Counted from the stretch's first letter, positions 39,063 through 48,918 are shown. The stretch is DNA of 64,000 nucleotides from Bacillota bacterium (GCA_021821055.1 JAKACX010000002.1:1-64000), one strand, 5' to 3'. Notes: generated by a model from the letters alone, not told the origin. Made by a program: numbers and translations.

Positions 39063-39190
39063 CCGCAGATCGATGTCCGCATGCTGCGGCGCGGGTTTGG
39101 CGTGCAGCTTGAGTGAAAAGATCGCCTTTCGCGCCGGACCGTCGGGCGACGGCGTTTGTCAGACCCGCGCCGGTCGCTTGCACGGTGCCA
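39063..39190 (-). pseudogene. Fragment of AAA ATPase gene homologous to 36703-37920
   Basis: Minus strand CKRPARV*QTPSPDGPARKAIFSLKLHAKPA aligns with FKRPGRFDKMLFVPPPDEPARRTIFSLKLGDKPA; in-frame stop. Confidence 0.8.
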
Positions 39191-39317
39191 TTTCACACTG
39201 GATATGTAAGATCGAAATATGATAAAATAATGTCAATGAAGTGACAATTGCTTACCCACCCATGTCTCGTCCCTTCGCCCGCAAAGGTTCATCATAGTCT
39301 TCCAGGAGGATGCCACC

Positions 39318-39764
39318 ATGCTCAAGACGATTGAAAGCAAACTCATCAAGGTTTCTGCAAGCCTCCCCCAGCTGCCCCGGAGCGTCGTCACCTGGCTCTC
39401 CGTGTGGGCGTGGCTCTTGGCCTTGATCGCCGGTATCTTCTCTCTCTTGGCGGCCTTTCAGTTGCTCGCGATGAATTCCTATGCCGCTTTCATTGGGCAG
39501 ACACTCTTCGCGATCGACCTGGGGGCCATCTTGACCGCGATCTACGCGGTGATCTACCTCTCCAGCATCCCGGGCCTGAGACGGCACCACTACAAGGGTT
39601 GGCGCCTTCTCTTCATCGGCAGCGTGTTGCAACTCGTCTTTGGCATTGTGATTGGTTTTCTGGTGGGTGCGGGAGAAATTATAAACGTGCTGATTGAAGT
39701 CGCCATAGGCTGGTACCTTCTCTTCCAGATTCGCCCATCATTCACGGAATCGTCATCATCATAG
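39318..39764 (+). CDS. Small polytopic membrane protein of unknown function
   Basis: 148 aa, four hydrophobic segments, CCAGGAGG RBS before ATG. Confidence 0.7.
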   Translation: MLKTIESKLIKVSASLPQLPRSVVTWLSVWAWLLALIAGIFSLLAAFQLLAMNSYAAFIGQTLFAIDLGAILTAIYAVIYLSSIPGLRRHHYKGWRLLFIGSVLQLVFGIVIGFLVGAGEIINVLIEVAIGWYLLFQIRPSFTESSSS

Positions 39765-39881
39765 CGCGGATCACAGGCGACGGCGCCGGTCGAACGCCGT
39801 GCTGGCGCGATGGCGTGCTGGCGCGACGGGAGAAGGGAATTGCCGGAGTAGTCAGGATGTGTTACAGTCATACTGTATAGA

Positions 39882-39917
39882 GCGGAAGGGCGTTGGCTGG
39901 TGAACCAGCCCTTCCGC
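39882..39917. repeat. Strong hairpin-forming inverted repeat
   Basis: GCGGAAG-ggcgtt-GGCTGGT-ga-ACCAGCC-CTTCCGC. Confidence 0.8.
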
Positions 39918-39923
39918 CAGGGA

Positions 39924-40088
39924 TCAGGAACGGCGATTTCGGGTGTCAGCCCGGCCGTTCCTTCGTGTTTTCTCCCCGTTTTCACGGTCCGCCTCACTCT
40001 TCTCCCCGGCCGCGGCGTACTGCACGACCGCCGTCGCCAAAAGAATCAGCGCAGTCAACAGACCGATCAAGAGTTCGACGACACGCAA
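39924..40088 (-). CDS. 54-aa single-TM protein, holin-like toxin candidate
   Basis: MRVVELLIGLLTALILLATAVVQYAAAGEKSEADRENGEKTRRNGRADTRNRRS; TTG start with near-perfect RBS AAAGGAGGTGA. Confidence 0.5.
   Translation of the reverse strand: MRVVELLIGLLTALILLATAVVQYAAAGEKSEADRENGEKTRRNGRADTRNRRS
39926..39962. repeat. Second strong hairpin overlapping 3' end of small TM gene
   Basis: AGGAACGGC...CGGGTGTCAGCCCG-GCCGTTCCT, 9-bp outer stem. Confidence 0.75.
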
Positions 40089-40397
40089 TCCCCTCACCTC
40101 CTTTCCGCCAACGGCGTCAGGAGGAAAGGCGGAAGTACACCCTTCCACCACCCATTCTACCAAACAAACGCCCGCCCGCCCCGCAAATCTGGGCCGCAGT
40201 CAGCGCGCCAACGCCCGGCGACGCGGGCCGTCGCGCCCGCCGCGCACCCCTGTTTGCCGCGTCACACGCCGCAAACAGGCCCACTTGGGACAAAGTGGGC
40301 GTCCCCGGCGCCGGACTGTCGCTTTGCGAAAATGCTGCGCGGAGATCTATGCTGTGTGGGCGCACACTCACGGAGGACCGGTCCGGAAGGGACTCAC

Positions 40398-41186
40398 ATG
40401 CACTCCTTACAGTCAATTTCCGATCATGAGGCGGCAGCCAGCGTTCGGCGTGCAGACGCTGGGAATGGGGCCGACCGCGTCACCGGGCCAGCGGACGATC
40501 CGTTCGCAGGCGGTCCGGCCGCAGGCGATCCGTTCGCAGGCGATCCGTTTACAGGAGGTGCCGCCGAGCCACCCCCGGGCAAGTCGCGGCTCCCGGCGTC
40601 CGCATCGGCCCCGGCGCCCGAGGAACTGGCCCTGCAGGCACAGCGCGGCGACCGGTCCGCACTCGCCGCGCTGTGCGATCGCTACGCCCCGCTCATCAAG
40701 AGCGCGGTGCGGCGCTATCGCGGCCAGCGGGCGCAGTGGGACGACCTGTCCCAGTCCGCCTGCGAGTCGTTCATCCGCGCCGTGCAGAATTTCGATCCGC
40801 TGGCGGGTGTCTTCTTCGGGTATTACATCCGCTCAAGGGTCATGGGCGGCGTGCGGACCGTCGCGCGCCGGCACGACGTCCTGCTCAGCCGCTCATTGCC
40901 GCTCGACCCCACGGATTTCGGCGTCCCGCAAGGCGACGCCCGCGAAGGGGGAACGCTGTGGCCCGCCCTGGAGGATTCGGCGGCGCACGCCGCACTGTCG
41001 CACATTGAATGGGAGGAACTCTTCGCCACACTCACGCCGCGCGAGCGCGCGGCAGTCGAATGGACGGTGCTCCGGGGCTACCGCTTGCGGGATCTCGCGA
41101 CGGCCGCGCAGGTGGGGCGCGAAACGGTCAAGACATGGAGACAGCGCGGCCTGAGCAAATTGCGCGCCGCGCTGTCAAGAGAGTGA
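40398..41186 (+). CDS. Sigma-70 family RNA polymerase sigma factor
   Basis: ALAALCDRYAPLIKSAVRRYRGQRAQWDDLSQSACESFIRAVQNFDP (region 2), LTPRERAAVEWTVLRGYRLRDLATAAQVGRETVKTWRQRGLSKLR (region 4); ATG 40398 preferred over 39900. Confidence 0.85.
   Translation: MHSLQSISDHEAAASVRRADAGNGADRVTGPADDPFAGGPAAGDPFAGDPFTGGAAEPPPGKSRLPASASAPAPEELALQAQRGDRSALAALCDRYAPLIKSAVRRYRGQRAQWDDLSQSACESFIRAVQNFDPLAGVFFGYYIRSRVMGGVRTVARRHDVLLSRSLPLDPTDFGVPQGDAREGGTLWPALEDSAAHAALSHIEWEELFATLTPRERAAVEWTVLRGYRLRDLATAAQVGRETVKTWRQRGLSKLRAALSRE
40497..40556. repeat. 4 x 15-bp in-frame tandem repeat
   Basis: GATCCGTTCGCAGGC / GGTCCGGCCGCAGGC / GATCCGTTCGCAGGC / GATCCGTTTACAGGA encoding DPFAG-type pentapeptides. Confidence 0.9.
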
Positions 41187-41196
41187 GGACCCGGGC

Positions 41197-42018
41197 TTAC
41201 AGACTCGCGATCGACTGCGCCATCTTGTCGGCGATGCTCACGCCCTCGACGGCGGCGTTGTAGTCGTGCTGGGTCTGGACCAGCAGGCTCATCTGCTGCG
41301 TAAGGTTGACGTTTGACTGTTCCAACACTCCGCCCGCCACCGTCCCGGTCACCGCCGTGCCGCCCGCCGCGGTCGCGTTGGTCACTGGCGCAAACCCGGG
41401 ATTCAGTCCGTACACGTCGGCTCCGAGGCTGTGCAGGGCGCTCGCGGGATTGGCGACAAAGGCGAGGCCGAGTTGGCCAATGCGGACATTTGCCCCCTGA
41501 AGGCTCTTGCCTGTGACGACGCCGTTTTGCGCAACCTCGATGCTCGGCAGGGCAATGCCGGTCAGATCGAGCCGCGCGCCGTTCGCGCCGAGCACGTAGT
41601 TGCCCTGCGCGTCGGCGAGGTACGCCCTTCCGGTCGCGGGGTCGCGGCTCACGCCAAACGCCCCGGCGCGGGTGTAGCCGGTCTGCCCGTTTGGCATCTG
41701 CAGCGTGAAGAAGCCAGGCCCGGTGATCGCCATGTCGAGCGGGTTTCCTGTCGGCTTGTACGCGCCGGCCGCAAACGACCGCTGCGACGGGAGCGCGTAG
41801 ACCCCGGTCCCGAGCCAGTTTGCGCCGCCAGGCGTCTGGCGCTGGGGCAGGCCCGATACGGCGGGGGATTGATTGTACACCTGTGTGAGCGTGTCGGCGA
41901 ACGAGACGCCCACACTCTGGTAGCCGACCGTGGCCAGATTCGCGATGTTGTTGGCAATCGCGTCCAACTGCTGCCCCTGACTCCGCACGGCGGATGCAGC
42001 CGCGCTGACAATATCCAT
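41197..42018 (-). CDS. flhP: Flagellar hook-basal body rod protein
   Basis: FlgG-family N-term (RSQGQQLDAIANNIANLATVGYQSVGVSFADTL), C-term SNVNLTQQMSLLVQTQHDYNA; mbl-flhO-flhP synteny. Confidence 0.88.
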   Translation of the reverse strand: MDIVSAAASAVRSQGQQLDAIANNIANLATVGYQSVGVSFADTLTQVYNQSPAVSGLPQRQTPGGANWLGTGVYALPSQRSFAAGAYKPTGNPLDMAITGPGFFTLQMPNGQTGYTRAGAFGVSRDPATGRAYLADAQGNYVLGANGARLDLTGIALPSIEVAQNGVVTGKSLQGANVRIGQLGLAFVANPASALHSLGADVYGLNPGFAPVTNATAAGGTAVTGTVAGGVLEQSNVNLTQQMSLLVQTQHDYNAAVEGVSIADKMAQSIASL

Positions 42019-42073
42019 GATACGACCTCGCTTGCTCCGGGGCGGACGGCCACCGCCGCCCTCCCGGCTGTTT

Positions 42074-43261
42074 TTACAGACCCTGCACCGCGCCTACGGA
42101 AGTGACTGTGCTGGTGAGCGTGCTGTTTATCGTCTGCGCGACCTTCTCGTCGGCCATGTAGTTCTGGTAGATGCTGAGCATCTGCATCGCGTTGCCTGTC
42201 CCGTTCACATTGCCCATTTCCAGTGCACCCGCCTGCATCGTGCCCGGAGGCGCGACGAAATGCGTCTGCGCCGTCGGCAGAAAATCTGTCGCGCCGAGTG
42301 CCCGCAGCGTCCCCGTGTCCACGCCCACCGCGCCAAAGTGCGCGCCCGCGAGAGGCCGCCCCCCCGGCGTGACCACCAGGTACGACGGCTGGCCGTTTGC
42401 GGCGTGCAGCGGCGCCCCGTTTGGCCCAAAGTAGTTCTGCCCGGTGTACGCCGGGTTCAACATGACCGCGGACTGCAGGAGCGGCTGTCCGTTTGCGCCG
42501 ACCGCGAGGACGCGCTGGCCCGTCGCACTGTACAGCAGGTGATTTGCGCCGACCTGGAAGTGGCCGTCGCGGGTCAGGGCAACCGTCGTCACGTTTTGGG
42601 CATCCGTATTTGCGACGGCAAAGAAGCTGCGCACGCCGCCAGTCACCGCGTTTGTCATGCGCAGAAACGCGCCGGGCGCCGTGACCGGGGCGCCGTTTGT
42701 CAGATGCAGGGTGTACGACATCTGTCCCGCGGCGTCTTGCACAGGCATGCCGTTCTCGCCAAACAGGGTGAGACCCTTATACTTTGGATTGACAATCGCG
42801 CGTGCGTTTGTCATGGGATTCCCCGCGCTGTCCACAGGCACCACCGGGACGCCCTGCGCCGTTTCAACGACGCCTCCGTTGCCAACGACGAACGACAGGG
42901 TGTTCACGCGCTGCGCTCCGCCGGGAGCGCCTGGCGCCGCGGCGAACACGGCGGTGCCCTGCTCCACAGGGTCCTGCAACGCCAGGTCGAGCGGCTGGCC
43001 TGTCTGCTGAATCATGCCCTGCGAGAAATTCCCGACCGCTTCCTGGAACAGCGCGCCGTGGCTCATCACCCCGACCGGCGTCACCGCTGAAGGGTTGCCG
43101 CCATAGGAATAGCGCATCTCCAACTGCGTCGGAAACGACATCAGGTTCCCTGAGGATTCTTTGAATCCGGGCGTGGAGGCGTTCGCGACGTTGTTCATGA
43201 CGACCTGCTGCCAACGCTCATCGGCCAGCAGTCCTGACGCGGCGACGTTCAGTCCTTGCAC
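42074..43261 (-). CDS. flhO: Flagellar hook-basal body protein
   Basis: VAASGLLADERWQQVVMNNVANASTPGFKESSGN; FlgF/FlgG-like; synteny. Confidence 0.87.
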   Translation of the reverse strand: MQGLNVAASGLLADERWQQVVMNNVANASTPGFKESSGNLMSFPTQLEMRYSYGGNPSAVTPVGVMSHGALFQEAVGNFSQGMIQQTGQPLDLALQDPVEQGTAVFAAAPGAPGGAQRVNTLSFVVGNGGVVETAQGVPVVPVDSAGNPMTNARAIVNPKYKGLTLFGENGMPVQDAAGQMSYTLHLTNGAPVTAPGAFLRMTNAVTGGVRSFFAVANTDAQNVTTVALTRDGHFQVGANHLLYSATGQRVLAVGANGQPLLQSAVMLNPAYTGQNYFGPNGAPLHAANGQPSYLVVTPGGRPLAGAHFGAVGVDTGTLRALGATDFLPTAQTHFVAPPGTMQAGALEMGNVNGTGNAMQMLSIYQNYMADEKVAQTINSTLTSTVTSVGAVQGL

Positions 43262-43267
43262 GCGGCC

Positions 43268-44290
43268 TCACCTCCTTTGCGCGGTCTTCTTTCTCTCGGC
43301 CGGCCGTCCCCACTTGTCGATGTTTTCGAGGAACTCGCCCGTTCCGCGGGCCACGCACGTCATCGGATCGTTGGCAATATGGACCGGCACCTGCAATTGA
43401 TCCATCAACAGCTTGTCCATCCCGTGCAGCATCGCGCCGCCGCCAGTAAGCACGACTCCCTTGTCAAAGATATCGGCCGCAAGTTCCGGGGGCGTGCGTT
43501 CAAGGACGCTGCGCGCCGCGCCAACGATGGCAAACACGGTCTCTTGCAGGGCCTCCTGCAATTCGGCGGAGTTCACGACAACCGTCTTTGGCAGGCCGGA
43601 CAGCATGTCGCGCCCGCGAATTTCGAGTTCTTCATGGCGTCCTTCGGGAGAAACGGTAACTATGCGCATCTTTATATCCTCTGCAGTCCGTTCACCGATT
43701 AGGAGGTTATGCGCGCGCCTGATGTGGCGTACGACGGCGTCGTCGAACTTGTCCCCCGCCATCCGAACAGAAGCGGCGGTGACGACGTCTCCCAGAGAGA
43801 GCACCGCAATATCCGTCGTTCCTCCGCCGATATCCACAACCATGCTGCCGCTGGGCTGCGTGATGTCAAGACCTGCGCCGATCGCGGCGGCTTTCGGTTC
43901 CTCGATCAGGTAGACCCTGCGCGCCCCTGCGGCCTCCGTCGCCTGTCGAACCGCCTTCTGTTCAACCTGCGTGATGCCGGCCGGGATGCAGACCGCCACG
44001 CGCGGTTGGGAAAACAGACCCTTGCCAATCGTCTTCTCCACAAAGTACTTCAGCATAATCTCGGTGATCTCGAAGTCGGCAATCACTCCTTCACGCAGCG
44101 GCCGAATGGCCACGATGTTGCCCGGGGTCCGGCCCAGCATCCGGCGCGCGTCTTCCCCGACAGCGACGACCCGCCTTGAATTCATTTCAATGGCGACGAC
44201 AGACGGTTCGTTCAGTACGACACCCTTACCGCGAACATGAACCAGGACGTTTGCGGTACCCAGATCAATCCCTATGTCTTTACGGAACAT
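43268..44290 (-). CDS. mbl: MreB-family cell-shape protein
   Basis: MFRKDIGIDLGTANVLVHVRGKGVVLNEPSVVAIE; start moved from 44518 to ATG 44290; spoIIID-mbl-flhO order. Confidence 0.93.
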   Translation of the reverse strand: MFRKDIGIDLGTANVLVHVRGKGVVLNEPSVVAIEMNSRRVVAVGEDARRMLGRTPGNIVAIRPLREGVIADFEITEIMLKYFVEKTIGKGLFSQPRVAVCIPAGITQVEQKAVRQATEAAGARRVYLIEEPKAAAIGAGLDITQPSGSMVVDIGGGTTDIAVLSLGDVVTAASVRMAGDKFDDAVVRHIRRAHNLLIGERTAEDIKMRIVTVSPEGRHEELEIRGRDMLSGLPKTVVVNSAELQEALQETVFAIVGAARSVLERTPPELAADIFDKGVVLTGGGAMLHGMDKLLMDQLQVPVHIANDPMTCVARGTGEFLENIDKWGRPAERKKTAQRR

Positions 44291-44387
44291 CCAGCCCAAA
44301 ACCCTCTCTGAGAACCAGAAACTAGACGCGATGCGCCTAGGCGCGGCTCCGGCGCGAAATTGCGGGACTACGCTCTCAATGATTATT

Positions 44388-44696
44388 CTACACAGGGGCT
44401 CCGATCCCTCTTTGAACGCCGATATTTTTCCGGGCAGCCCGTTTCGGATCATCCCTTCTGTATTTTTCTTTGGTTGCCTCACCACCGCGCAGGTGCCGTA
44501 TGGACTTGTGATACTCAAGGATCTCCTTCACGCGATTGGCGAGGTCGGGGTTTATTTCCGGCAACCGTTCTGTAAGGTCCTTATGCACGGTACTCTTGGA
44601 GACGCCGAATTCCCGCGCGATCGTGCGAACAGTGTTGCGAGTCTCCACAATATACTCGCCGATCTTCAGCGTGCGCTCCTTAATATAGTCGTGCAC
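44388..44696 (-). CDS. spoIIID: Sporulation transcriptional regulator SpoIIID
   Basis: VHDYIKERTLKIGEYIVETRNTVRTIAREFGVSKSTVHKDLTERLPEINPDLANRVKEIL; GTG start. Confidence 0.96.
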   Translation of the reverse strand: MHDYIKERTLKIGEYIVETRNTVRTIAREFGVSKSTVHKDLTERLPEINPDLANRVKEILEYHKSIRHLRGGEATKEKYRRDDPKRAARKNIGVQRGIGAPV

Positions 44697-44856
44697 ACCC
44701 TCGCCTCCCCCACATACAAGTCTGGTACAGTATATGAGGGGGTGTACAGCATATGCCAGAAAAACGCGTTGAAGGCCCATCTGGTCCACTTAACACTTGA
44801 TTGCTCGTCCGTACGCGCTCTATCACGCTGTTTTAATAGCGCTGATAGCGCAAGAA

Positions 44857-44885
44857 ATGGCCGACCCGTTCTACGAGTCGGCCAT
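44857..44885. repeat. 9-bp perfect inverted repeat, possible terminator
   Basis: ATGGCCGAC...GTCGGCCAT between spoIIID and spoIIQ. Confidence 0.6.
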
Positions 44886-45039
44886 CGGTGTATTTAGTAG
44901 GGGAACCGTGACAATCCAAGTCATGGCGGGCGCGAAACGGCGCCTATAGCGTCCGCCGACTGAACTGACGCGTCGGACGCCACAGGTGGAGTCACCGCGC
45001 CTGCCGAGCGGACTTTATCACACTTCCCCGGGGATCCGG

Positions 45040-45081
45040 CAGTCGGCGGTCGGCAGTCGGCGGTCGGCGGTCGGCAGTCGG
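45040..45081. repeat. 6 x 7-bp tandem repeat (CRGTCGG)
   Basis: CAGTCGG CGGTCGG CAGTCGG CGGTCGG CGGTCGG CAGTCGG abutting spoIIQ stop. Confidence 0.9.
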
Positions 45082-45084
45082 ACG

Positions 45085-45867
45085 TCAGATCTGCGAGTTT
45101 GGCAGCAGCGAGCCGGGGTCGACCGTGACGCCATTCTTCTCAATTGCGAAGAACACGTGGTTCCCCAAACTGGCCTCCATGTAATTGGTGCCGCTCATTC
45201 CGAGGGCCTGCCCCTTTGCGACCTTCTGCCCCTGCGTCACGGAGACTTTCCCGAGAGACTGATACACGGTCGTATAGCCGTCCCCGTCCGTGACATCCAC
45301 CGTCACGCCCATCACCTTGCTGTCGCGCACACTCGTCACTGTACCCGCTGCGGCCGCCACGACAGTGAAGGCCGTGTGTGACGTGGGATTGCCAAGATCA
45401 TACCCCGTCGAGCCTGTGTACGAGTTGCCGTAGTGAACCAGGTCCTTGGCAAGCGATGCAACCGTGGCGTTCTTCGCCGTGCGGTCGTAATAGCCGCGCA
45501 GAAGCTGCACTCCTGTTGCGCTCTGGGCGACGGGCCATCCGAACGACGGCTGTTGCGCGTTCGTCGCGACAGTGGGGCCGGTAGGCGGGGGGGCCGAGCC
45601 ACTCGTCGCCCCTTTGTTCAGCGACGCATGGTTGACCTGGAAGTACATGAGCGCGATGATGAGACCGGCCGCTGTCAGGTAAAGTGCGGGAAAGGCCCAC
45701 CGTTTGGCGAACATTCCCCTAAGGCCTGTGCGCACCGTCACACGCAAGTCTTCCTTCGGTTCCCGGTCCTCGTGGCCCGCGGGCCCGTTGGCGTCCGAGT
45801 GCGGTACATCCTGCGGCGCCTTGTTCTTATAGGGTTCGGCGCCCCTTTGCTGATTGTCCTTGTCCAT
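45085..45867 (-). CDS. spoIIQ: M23-family peptidase-like protein SpoIIQ
   Basis: N-terminal TM; C-terminal M23-like fold (DVTDGDGYTTVYQSLGKVSVTQGQKVAKGQALGMSG); synteny. Confidence 0.85.
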   Translation of the reverse strand: MDKDNQQRGAEPYKNKAPQDVPHSDANGPAGHEDREPKEDLRVTVRTGLRGMFAKRWAFPALYLTAAGLIIALMYFQVNHASLNKGATSGSAPPPTGPTVATNAQQPSFGWPVAQSATGVQLLRGYYDRTAKNATVASLAKDLVHYGNSYTGSTGYDLGNPTSHTAFTVVAAAAGTVTSVRDSKVMGVTVDVTDGDGYTTVYQSLGKVSVTQGQKVAKGQALGMSGTNYMEASLGNHVFFAIEKNGVTVDPGSLLPNSQI

Positions 45868-46239
45868 CTTGGATCACCTCATTTCGCAGTCTTGCCAAAA
45901 CGAGGTAACCTTAAACGAATCTCGCAGCAAATGGCTTCGCAACATTCGATGAACTCGGTGTAGACGCGGCCGGCGCGGTGCAGGGGCCGGCGCGGTGCGG
46001 GGCGGGGGCCAAGGGGCCGCTCAGGCATAAGCACAGAAAGTGGCGCTATCCTGGATAAAAACCCTCTTTTTTCTATTTAAGCACTCACGCCTGCCCTGCC
46101 CGACGACCCCGACCGCACCGACCGGACGCCCGCACGCCAGCGCGTGGGTTCTCCCACCTTCTCTTGCTTTTTCCCCCACAGCATCTGTTCCCTTGGTCCT
46201 CCGCTTCTCGCACGCTTAGAGCGGGGACCGCGAACTTGA

Positions 46240-46482
46240 TCACATATCCGCCAGATCGCCGCCACCCGCGTTGTCGTTCGGTTGGACGACGGGAAGCTCG
46301 GCGTCGTCCGGGCCGTCGTCGGGCAGCGGTTCGATTGAGTCCGCATACATCCACTCGTAGGCTTCAGGCATGGTGGAAATCACTGCGCTGCGCTGGAGGA
46401 GGTCCCAATAGGACGACACCCAATTCATGAAACGAGGCACACGGTCACCTTCTCTCAATGGAGATAGGCTCAGTGTGCCCAT
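46240..46482 (-). CDS. Small hypothetical protein
   Basis: 80 aa ORF (RFMNWVSSYWDLLQRSAVISTMPEAYEWMYADSIEPLPDDG), acidic C-terminus, co-oriented between murA and spoIIQ; start uncertain (GTG with GAGAAGG RBS possible). Confidence 0.45.
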   Translation of the reverse strand: MGTLSLSPLREGDRVPRFMNWVSSYWDLLQRSAVISTMPEAYEWMYADSIEPLPDDGPDDAELPVVQPNDNAGGGDLADM

Positions 46483-46781
46483 GATGCAGCATTGTTAAAA
46501 AAGTGCATGATGCCATGCCTCGCGCAGCAAGCCGAGGCGGGTCAAGTCACCCGCGACCGCGAAGCACGCTTCCGTGGCCCGCCACGGGGACTCCGGATAC
46601 GCCCGTGCGCGCCACCGCGGCATGGCCTTGCTCATTCGATATGCGCGTGCCTGCTTCCCCGCGGCGACCGACGGTCCGATTGCGGCAGAGGGCAGCCGCT
46701 CCCGTCCGGGCGCAGCCCCACGGCAGCGCAACTACCGCCCCACGACGGCGCAACCCCGCCCCACCACGAAGCCACCCAGCG

Positions 46782-48068
46782 TCAGTTCGCGCCCACCAGG
46801 CGAAGCGGGATTTCGGTGTCGTCGCTGCGCGTGATGTGCGCTCCGAGCGCGCGCAGCTTCTCGGTAAGCCTGCTGTAACCGCGGTCGAGGTGCTCCAGGC
46901 CGGACACCGTCGTCTCGCCTTCGGCCGCGAGGCCCGAAAGAACGAGGGCAGCCGCCGCGCGCAGGTCAGTCGCGTTGACCTGCGCGCTCGTGAGTTCCCT
47001 GACGCCCTCGACGATCGCGGTGCGGCCTTCGATCTTGACGTCGGCGCCCATTCGCCGCAGTTCCGAGACGTGCATGTAGCGGTTCTCGAAGAGTGTTTCG
47101 GTGATGATGCTCGTGCCCGGCACCGTGGTGAGCAGAGCCAGCATCTGCGCCTGCAGGTCCGTCGGAAATCCCGGATGCGGCAGTGTCTTCAGGTCGATCG
47201 CGCGGAGTTCCCGGTCCACCGACACCCGGATCCCGGTGATGTCGTCCTCCACCGTGACGCCCGCCTCGCGCAACTTGGCGCACAGCGAACTCAGATGGTT
47301 ATAGATCGCGCGTTCCACGTAGACGTCGCCACGCGTGATGGCTGCGGCGATCATGTATGTGCCAGCCTCGATGCGGTCCGGAATGACGGTGTGCGTGACG
47401 CCCTCCAGGCGCTCCACACCCTCGATCCGGATGATGTCGGTGCCCGCGCCGCGGACGCACGCGCCCATCTTGTTCAGGTAGCTCGCCAGATCGACGACCT
47501 CGGGCTCTTTGGCGGCATTCTCGATGACGGTGACGCCCTCGGCCAGGGTCGCCGCCATCATGGTATTGATAGTCGCACCGACGCTCACGAGGTCGAAGTA
47601 CACCCGGGCGCCGCGCAACCGCCCCTCCACATGGCCTTCCACATATCCGTGTTCTATCGATACGGTTGCACCCAAGGCCTCAAAGCCTTTTATATGCTGG
47701 TCCACCGGACGTTCGCCAATATTGCAGCCCCCTGGCAACGGCACGTGAAACTGTCCCGTGCGCGCGAGGAGCGGCCCGGCCGCCCAGATGGACGCTCGCA
47801 GTTTGCGCGCCAGTTCATACGGCACCGTGGTGCCCGTCAAGTGACTCGCGTCAACAACGAGCGCGCCGTTTGACCTTCGTTCGACCGTTCCGCCGAGTGC
47901 GCGGACCACATCGGCCAAGTGGTCCATGTCGGTCAGGTACGGCGCATCTTCAATCGTGCTCTCGCCGCTCTCGGCCAACATTGCCGCCAGCATGATGGGC
48001 GAGACGGCATTTTTCGCGCCGTCCACGCGCACCGTGCCGGTGAGACGTCGTCCGCCGCGAATCTTCAT
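46782..48068 (-). CDS. murA: UDP-N-acetylglucosamine 1-carboxyvinyltransferase
   Basis: [76 protein letters not shown]. Confidence 0.96.
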   Translation of the reverse strand: MKIRGGRRLTGTVRVDGAKNAVSPIMLAAMLAESGESTIEDAPYLTDMDHLADVVRALGGTVERRSNGALVVDASHLTGTTVPYELARKLRASIWAAGPLLARTGQFHVPLPGGCNIGERPVDQHIKGFEALGATVSIEHGYVEGHVEGRLRGARVYFDLVSVGATINTMMAATLAEGVTVIENAAKEPEVVDLASYLNKMGACVRGAGTDIIRIEGVERLEGVTHTVIPDRIEAGTYMIAAAITRGDVYVERAIYNHLSSLCAKLREAGVTVEDDITGIRVSVDRELRAIDLKTLPHPGFPTDLQAQMLALLTTVPGTSIITETLFENRYMHVSELRRMGADVKIEGRTAIVEGVRELTSAQVNATDLRAAAALVLSGLAAEGETTVSGLEHLDRGYSRLTEKLRALGAHITRSDDTEIPLRLVGAN

Positions 48069-48138
48069 ATTGCTCAAAAGAAGCACCTCCGTGTGATCGG
48101 CGCGCACCGACGTGCTTCCCCCAGTCCGTGGCGCGTCA

Positions 48139-48918
48139 CTAGTATTCTACCGTGAGAATGGGACTACCGACAAGCACTCTCGTGTAGTGATTGAAATTAT
48201 CTTCGTGCAGTGCCACCTGCAGGTTCAGTTTCTGGCTGCCCCCCAGGATGTACGGGACACCGGCCCCGGAGAACCCCGCGACGCTCGTCGTGTACGGCAG
48301 GACCATCGGCTGCAGCGGCTCGGCGCCCGCGGCTCCAAACGCGCCGCGGATGACCTCCGCCCGCTTGGCCGGGGGCGCGAGCAAGGCGAGATGGCCGAAC
48401 AGGGACGCATTGATCATCGGACGGCCGCCGATTGACTGGACGGCCTGCGCCACGGCTGCGTACATGCCGGGCAACCGCGCAAACGCCTGCGCCCCGGGCG
48501 AGGTGGAGCCCTGCCGCCAGATGCGCACCACGAGCACCGTCTGGGGATCCGTGAGCCGCATACTGGCGAGCTCGACGGAGAGGTTGTCCCGCGCCCCGTA
48601 GGTCCCCGTGAAGAGTGCGACGTGATCGCGCGGGTCGACGTGCCCGTAGTAGTGCAGTCCCTTGCCGCCGAGACTCACGGCCAGCCGTTTCGCCGTCGCC
48701 TGCAGGGCCGTTTCGCCGTCGAACGTATTTGACAGGGTCGTCCAATCATGAATTTCGAATCCACTGTACACGGCCCCTGTCGCCGCAAATGCCTGTTCAA
48801 TGTAGCTGCACACGCGCTGCGGCGCGTCGGCCTGCGCTTGGTGCGCCGCCCATGTCCTTCCTGTTCCCCAGGCGGCGAGACACGCCGCCGCCGCCGCCAT
48901 CACCACTAGTTTCCGCAT
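48139..48918 (-). CDS. ywmB: YwmB-family protein
   Basis: Signal-peptide N-term [19 protein letters not shown]; position between DUF1146 gene and murA; start moved from 49083. Confidence 0.75.
   Translation of the reverse strand: MRKLVVMAAAAACLAAWGTGRTWAAHQAQADAPQRVCSYIEQAFAATGAVYSGFEIHDWTTLSNTFDGETALQATAKRLAVSLGGKGLHYYGHVDPRDHVALFTGTYGARDNLSVELASMRLTDPQTVLVVRIWRQGSTSPGAQAFARLPGMYAAVAQAVQSIGGRPMINASLFGHLALLAPPAKRAEVIRGAFGAAGAEPLQPMVLPYTTSVAGFSGAGVPYILGGSQKLNLQVALHEDNFNHYTRVLVGSPILTVEY

Noticed and set aside
39943-41154. 403-aa plus-strand ORF in a second frame over the sigma factor
   Set aside because: Ser/Arg-rich frame-shifted translation of the sigma factor gene
46503-47873. 456-aa plus-strand ORF
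   Set aside because: Antisense to murA; low-complexity Arg/His-rich translation
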